From Chrysemys picta bellii (Eukaryota; Chordata; Testudines; Emydidae): 64,000 bases of DNA. How positions within the stretch are numbered: position 1 is the first letter of the stretch; each line of letters starts with the position of its first letter. The notes beneath the pieces were generated by a model. That model worked only from the letters and a program-made list of their open reading frames with translations, was not told the origin of the DNA and made no database searches. The position numbers and the translations under genes were made by a program. The stretch covers positions 65,922,506-65,986,505 of the forward strand of contig NC_088794.1 of NCBI RefSeq assembly GCF_011386835.1, written 5' to 3'. Below, piece after piece: positions 59,441-64,000 of the stretch.

Positions 59441-61651
59441 CACATTTCTTCCCTTTTGGAATTGACACCTTGGCTTTCCGAATGCTTACTTGGCTAATAA
59501 TAATAGTGGTTTACCAAAGTAAACACTATCATAAATTCTCCCCAGGTTGCTAGCTAGATAAAAATTGGCCCTAGGCATGTTTAATTTATGTTTTAGCCTT
59601 CACAGTTTATTTTTCTCCATCCTTGTGTAGTAATAACTGTCTGGCACCCTGACAGGGACTGCTAATTTTGCTTGTATGTTCAAGCTGGGAACATTTATTT
59701 TGCTGTTAACTTTGTGGCTTCTACGAAGCTGTACAACAACCTCCCCAATACTAAGAAGTTTAATGAACTTTTGCTTGGACACAGTTTGCACGTAATTTGC
59801 TTGGACACCATTTGGTCTATTGTCTTTGCCTGCTTGGGCCTATAAAGGTGGCGCATACAACTATTAGGCATCAAGCTCCCATCTGACACTGATCTGAAGC
59901 CTTTAGGAATCAAGTTGAACATGGACCCTGATTTCTGGCAACATAATTTGCCATTGAAGGAATTGCATACAATTGTTTCTGATGTGTCAGGTTGTCATGA
60001 CTGATAAAATGCATACATGTGTATGTGTGTGCCGTTGTGTAAATATAACTGTAAGAAAGAGAAAGCTGATAACCATTATCTCGTGCCCCAATCCATGACA
60101 CAGTTGTGGATAAATTGACACATAAAACTGACACAGTTCTGATACCACACCTCCTATTAATTTACATGTTTTTTCAACTTTTGTGGCAGAATCACAGTTT
60201 CTTTTTAAGACACAAGGTCAAATTCTCATTTGTAGGGTGTCAGTAAGAAACTGGCAGAACCCTCCACTACAATGATGGCACAAAATCACTCTCTCTCTTT
60301 GCTGGTAGTAGTGGCGGCTGACCAGAATTCATGGATGCATAAAGGTAGAAAGGACACAACTGTGGGTCTTCCCTCTCCCAACAATCTATTTAATGTGAAG
60401 GGCTCAGAGGCAAAGCAACTTCTCTCTCCTGACCAAGCTCATCTGGTGCTGCCACAGAGCAGAAAACTCCCTCAGTGTACTCTCTCCACCATCAGGTTGG
60501 CCATAGCAGATACAGCAGAAACTTTGACATGATGATTTTGGCCCAGAGTCTCCTATGGGAGTTGCACTTTGTTACCGTAAGGCTAAATTTGGACCAAGAT
60601 AGTTGTGTCAGAACATTCTAAAACATGAATCTCCTAACTCCTGATCTTGTGATTGAACACTAAGACCTGGCATTCTAGTGTAATATGTGTGTGCTGTATG
60701 TATAATATCTTCTAGCATGGGGTCCTTTAACAAAATGTATAGTACCATAGAGATAGTGTTTTGTCCAGTTTTTGGCTTGATCTTGCAGTTCCTCCATGCA
60801 CATAACTTCCATTGATGTCAATGGCAGGTTTCTGGTGTAAGAACATCAAGTTCAGGCCTGTAGAATCTAAAAGTCACGAGCTTATGAAAACATCCTTTCC
60901 CACTCAAAAAACTGGACAAATTGGTGTCAACTGTCACCAAAGTACAAGGCACTGTCAGATACATTTGATACTGTATAAAAATATTTGTTACTGATAAAAA
61001 TATCTGCCATGTAGTGAAACATGTCAAAATTCTTTTCTCTACCTCTGTGACAGTTTGGCACAATACCAGGTTGCAATGTGAGACACTTCCAGGTATAGAG
61101 CTACTGTACAGTTCTTAAAGCGGGTGCTTCTGAATTCTTTGCCTTGGCCCAAAATTTTGCTCTTTCTAGTTCTCCCCCAAATAGATGTAACCTTAACAGT
61201 CCAAAAGCAGTATTAATTGTGAGCCCACAATCTAATCTTTCCCCAGATTATTCCTGACAAAAGCAGGCGTAATCCGCAAGGGACTGATGTCCATAGACCT
61301 ATAGCTGGGTCAAAGAGTATTTGTGCTAATTTCACAGACCAAGCTTCTGACCAAACATTAGAATGGCCTGGTTCTACTTTCAGAAGAATACCTTCAAAGC
61401 ATCCTCCCCATGAGTTTTTCAAAGAGCCATAACTGAGGTGAAACCTACCACCCCATGTTTTTCCAACCCCCCTAAACTTCCTCTGGCATGTGGACAGGAG
61501 CAAATGCCACCCACGATCTAACACCTAATATCTCCTGGGTTTTTACGTGCCTTTTTAATGATTGTATTCCCCATTTGTCCTGTTTGAAAACTGCAAAAAC
61601 AGAAGAAGGGCATTTGATTCAGTACATTGAGCAAGCAGAGTTTAAAAACAA
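59441..61651. other. Gene-free stretch
   Basis: A palindrome-like 'attgatgtcaatgg' fragment lies near 60812. No exon or RNA is recognised; frames such as 61524-61213 on - match nothing known to me. Confidence 0.35.
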
Positions 61652-61815
61652 TCACAGAATCACAGAAATATAAGGCTGGAAGCTCAAGAGGTCACCTAGG
61701 CCATCTCCTCATGCTGAGGAGGAACCAAGTGTACCTAGTTTAGATGATTCCAGCCAGGTTTTTGACTAATCTCTTCTTAAAAACTTTCAGTGACAGGGAT
61801 TCCACAATGCAAATA
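61652..61815 (-). mobile_element. CR1 3' end fragment
   Basis: It starts with the classic minus-strand CR1 tail 'cacagaatcacagaaatat' and continues 'ggctggaagctcaagaggtc' and 'gacagggattccacaatgc'. 5'-truncated and diverged. Confidence 0.75.
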
Positions 61816-61849
61816 ATTTTGTGAGTTTGGTTCATTTTTATTTACAGTA

Positions 61850-62140
61850 AATCCTAGGGGCTGCAATAAGACTGGGCCTCATTGTGTTGGGCACTGTATA
61901 AATATAGAGAAATGGGCAGTCCCTGCTCCAAAATCTTGCAGTCAAAACAGTCTAGAGAGACAAAATGTGGGAGAAAGGAACTATAATTACCCCCATTTTA
62001 CAGCTGGGGAATTGAAGCACAGAGAAATGAAGTGATCTGCCCAGTGTGACCCAGAAAGCTTGTGACACAACTAGGGGTGAAGCCAGGTCTCCTGAGTCCC
62101 TACCTAGTGCCTTAACCACAGGGCTACCCATCCTCCCACA
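61850..62140 (-). mobile_element. MIR-like SINE, near full length
   Basis: The tail complement 'attgtgttgggcactgtata' and 'gcagtccctgctccaaaat' are followed by the core 'cccattttacagctgggga', 'cacagagaaatgaagtgat' and the head 'gccttaaccacagggctac'. It reads on the minus strand. Confidence 0.8.
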
Positions 62141-62619
62141 CTGCCCATTCTTCTAATAGTTTAATATTCCTTCTTCTAATATTGTTGTTTTGAAGAATCT
62201 CCCTGATCATGAGCGTAAAAAGAACCCAAGAAAAATAAACAGAGAAATCTCCAAGAACAAAAATGAACCACTTGGGCTATTTTTGTTCTAGTCTCCTTTT
62301 TCTTCCTTCTGTGCACCCCAGGTCAGGAAAGCACCAAAAACCCAGATTTGGCACGTGGAGCCTGCCAGCTCTATCCAATTTTTGCCTTCACTCTCCAAGT
62401 TCCATGGCCTGTGTCATAGTCCCTGGGTAAGCTGCCCCTTTGGAGATCCTTTTCCAGTCCCCTTCAAGTGACAGACCCTTGGCTCCACTTCTTTTTGGGA
62501 TGGGACCCTGTCTCCAACTGGGATTCTGGGTTATACCCTGCTGGTTGCCAAGCATAATACCCAGCAGGCCCAATGGACCTGGCACCTGCAAGAGTTTCCC
62601 TTTGGGAATCTGTGACCAG
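62141..62619. other. Gene-free stretch
   Basis: Nothing recognised. Confidence 0.35.
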
Positions 62620-62631
62620 TAAGTTTGGAGT

Positions 62632-62834
62632 AGAGGGTCCTGTGGCACCTTTGAGACTAACAGAAGTATTGGGAGCATAAGCTTTCGTGGGTAAGAACCT
62701 CACTTCTTGCATCTGAAGAAGTGAGGTTCTTACCCACGAAAGCTTATGCTCCCAGTACTTCTGTTAGTCTCAAAGGTGCCACAGGACCCTCTGTTGCTTT
62801 TTACAGATTCAGACTAACACGGCTACCCCTCTGA
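62632..62834. mobile_element. Inverted-dimer short element with hammerhead-like core, 12-bp target duplication
   Basis: Two copies of one unit lie head to head. The left copy (62632-62708, inverted) is complementary to 62716-62792, a nearly perfect 77-bp stem around a 7-base spacer; the right copy continues to 62834. TAAGTTTGGAGT precedes (62620-62631) and follows (62835-62846) the whole structure, so the dimer inserted as one event. A monomer relative lies at 63303-63436. The variable-length target duplication points to target-primed insertion, not a cut-and-paste MITE. I infer a Penelope-like or SINE-like origin. Confidence 0.82.
62713..62751 (+). ncRNA. Hammerhead-ribozyme-like motif
   Basis: Core CTGAAGA is at 62713-62719. 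Stem II is GTGAGGT with ACCCAC (one bulged A), closed by a four-base loop. GAA then follows at 62738-62740, stem III AGC-TTAT-GCT at 62741-62750, and C at the cleavage position 62751. One extra A (62720) separates the core from stem II compared with the consensus, and I see no convincing stem I, so activity as a monomer is doubtful. Hammerheads with very short stem III are known in Penelope-like elements and can act as dimers. Confidence 0.45.
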
Positions 62835-63302
62835 TAAGTTTGGAGTGACACAGAGGCAGCTTCTTCTAAACAAAGTATGATTCATTTGCCAAAAGGTTCA
62901 CAGCTCTAAGAGAAGTGTGTATATATAAGAGACGTATATGTATCCTGAGTTACCTATACTTGGCAATGCTTCTCAAACTTCTAGGTAGACATGACTTAGC
63001 CTTGATGCCCCTCTCCTCATTTTCTTGGGTACCCAGTTACATCTTGCTTGCTGCAGACCCTCACTCTCCATCAGCCTGGGTGTTTCCTTGCCTGATAGTG
63101 CTGACCAGGATGCAAGTTGCTTCCTGGTCAGTGCTCTCTGACACTCCTTGGTCAGCCTTTCTCAACTCACTCAACCCATCTCCCTTTTCTAGGTTCAGGG
63201 CTCTGTCATGCTTTAGTATTCTCCTTTGATCCTAGGCTTAGCCCTGGGAAGAGTAAATTCTGCTAGCCTGGATGGACTCAGTTAAGAAGTATTTTCCAAT
63301 CA

Positions 63303-63436
63303 GACTTGCATCTGAAGAAGTGAGGTTCTTACCCACGAAAGCTTATGCTCCCAATACTTCTGTTAGTCTCAAAGGTGCCACAGGACCCTCTGTTGCTTTT
63401 TACAGATTCAGACTAACACGGCTACCCCTCTGATAC
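63303..63436 (+). mobile_element. Monomer copy of the hammerhead-bearing element, 9-bp target duplication
   Basis: The body matches 62706-62834 almost base for base from 'cttgcatctgaag' to 'ggctacccctctgata'. TTCCAATCA flanks it at 63294-63302 and 63437-63445. It is the same orientation as the right half of the dimer, with no inverted partner. Confidence 0.8.
63312..63350 (+). ncRNA. Hammerhead-ribozyme-like motif, second copy
   Basis: Identical to the motif at 62713-62751 in core, stem II, GAAA and stem III. The same extra A after the core is present. Confidence 0.45.
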
Positions 63437-63445
63437 TTCCAATCA

Positions 63446-64000
63446 ACAGTTTCCCCATTGTTTTCTCCAGGATTCTTTATCTGTGTCATTGTATTGCCTT
63501 TCCTCATTGGTTTTTTTAACAATCCTTTTTGATCTAACTCCATCATAAGTAACCCATCATACACAAACACACAGAGGCATGCACCATATTCATACAAATA
63601 CTACAGATATTGTCCGGTTCTCCACAAGAATAGAGAACAAGTGTAACTGCTCCTACAGCACAAAAAAATACTGGACCCTGACACATCCCATCTATTTTGA
63701 AGGCACAATCTGGGGGTTTGGGACTAAGAAATGATAGGGCCCTACAGACTCCAAGTCTGGATCTTTGAATTGAAGTATTATGGAGGGATGCATTCGGATG
63801 TGGATTTTTGCAGTGGATGTGAAGCAGTCACACTCCTCTATTTAGCTGGTAGGCATTTAGGTTTGGAAGAAAGAAAGAAAGCTGGATTCAGCAGGATCCA
63901 GGTGTTGGATTCATGATTTTATGGGGCTACTGCATCAGTCTGCATTATGGTCTGGATTTTTTAAGTGCACTAGGAGCTTTTATCCCCCTCCCCTCTATTT
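63446..64000. other. Gene-free stretch to window end
   Basis: A short GAAA-type tract near 63866-63880. Nothing else recognised. Confidence 0.35.

Noticed and set aside
62632..62708. A second hammerhead in the inverted left arm of the dimer
   Set aside because: On the minus strand the CTGANGA core is missing because the copy starts downstream of it; only stem II, GAAA and stem III are present.
1..64000. Bacterial operons, CRISPR arrays, prophage, rRNA
   Set aside because: Composition, CR1/MIR/LTR repeats and lack of dense ORFs show vertebrate nuclear DNA; no regularly spaced direct repeats were seen.

Overview
This window looks like vertebrate nuclear DNA, most likely from a turtle (Testudines; a crocodilian is the main alternative). 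It is AT-rich and CpG-poor, with no long host open reading frame. It is dense in sauropsid-type repeats: CR1 LINE 3' tails, MIR-like SINE tails, several LTR families, hAT and Tc1/mariner MITEs, and a PIF/Harbinger element with the terminal motif and Myb-like partner gene I associate with turtle genomes. I see no bacterial features, tRNA, rRNA or CRISPR. Family names are from pattern recognition and were not checked against a repeat library.

Layout. 1-2390: 3' part of an LTR retroelement with a 1.2 kb LTR. 3-7.7 kb: gene-free sequence with a MIR-like copy and a strong 242-bp inverted repeat (4014-4255). 7720-12765: a nearly complete 5.05-kb PIF/Harbinger transposon flanked by TTA. It carries a DDE transposase on + (broken by one frameshift near its 3' end) and, facing it on -, an apparently intact two-exon Myb/trihelix gene (328 aa). 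13.7-15.5 kb: two solo LTRs around a (TG)25 microsatellite. 16.6-18.2 kb: CR1 fragment on -. 18-26.5 kb: mostly unannotatable, with one long palindromic MITE. 26.5-32.2 kb: a long degenerate CR1 with ORF1 (Cys-cluster plus SGNH-esterase-like) and ORF2 (endonuclease/RT) remnants, split by a 1251-bp solo LTR that duplicated ATGG. 34.3-39.6 kb: a second LTR related to the first, a GC-rich hAT MITE, a probable minus-strand LTR carrying a 303-codon ORF, and an inverted-repeat element. 42.8-47.9 kb: a local direct duplication of about 0.94 kb with copies 4.16 kb apart, containing a 182-bp block that is far more conserved than its surroundings. 50-58.6 kb: two hAT MITEs with clean 8-bp target duplications, MIR-like SINEs, a candidate terminal coding exon (53143-53321), a Harbinger-like MITE and a mariner-like MITE. 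59-64 kb: MIR and CR1 fragments and two insertions of one short element family.

The most interesting signals are these. First, the element at 62632-62834 is an inverted dimer inserted as a unit (12-bp target duplication), and its monomer relative at 63303-63436 has a 9-bp duplication. Each carries a 39-nt hammerhead-ribozyme-like core, which suggests a Penelope-like origin. Second, the Harbinger element retains an intact Myb-like gene beside a barely broken transposase. Third, the unevenly conserved local duplication. Fourth, a possible unrecognised terminal exon. Apart from that exon I find no host gene that I can support; the window reads as intergenic or intronic.
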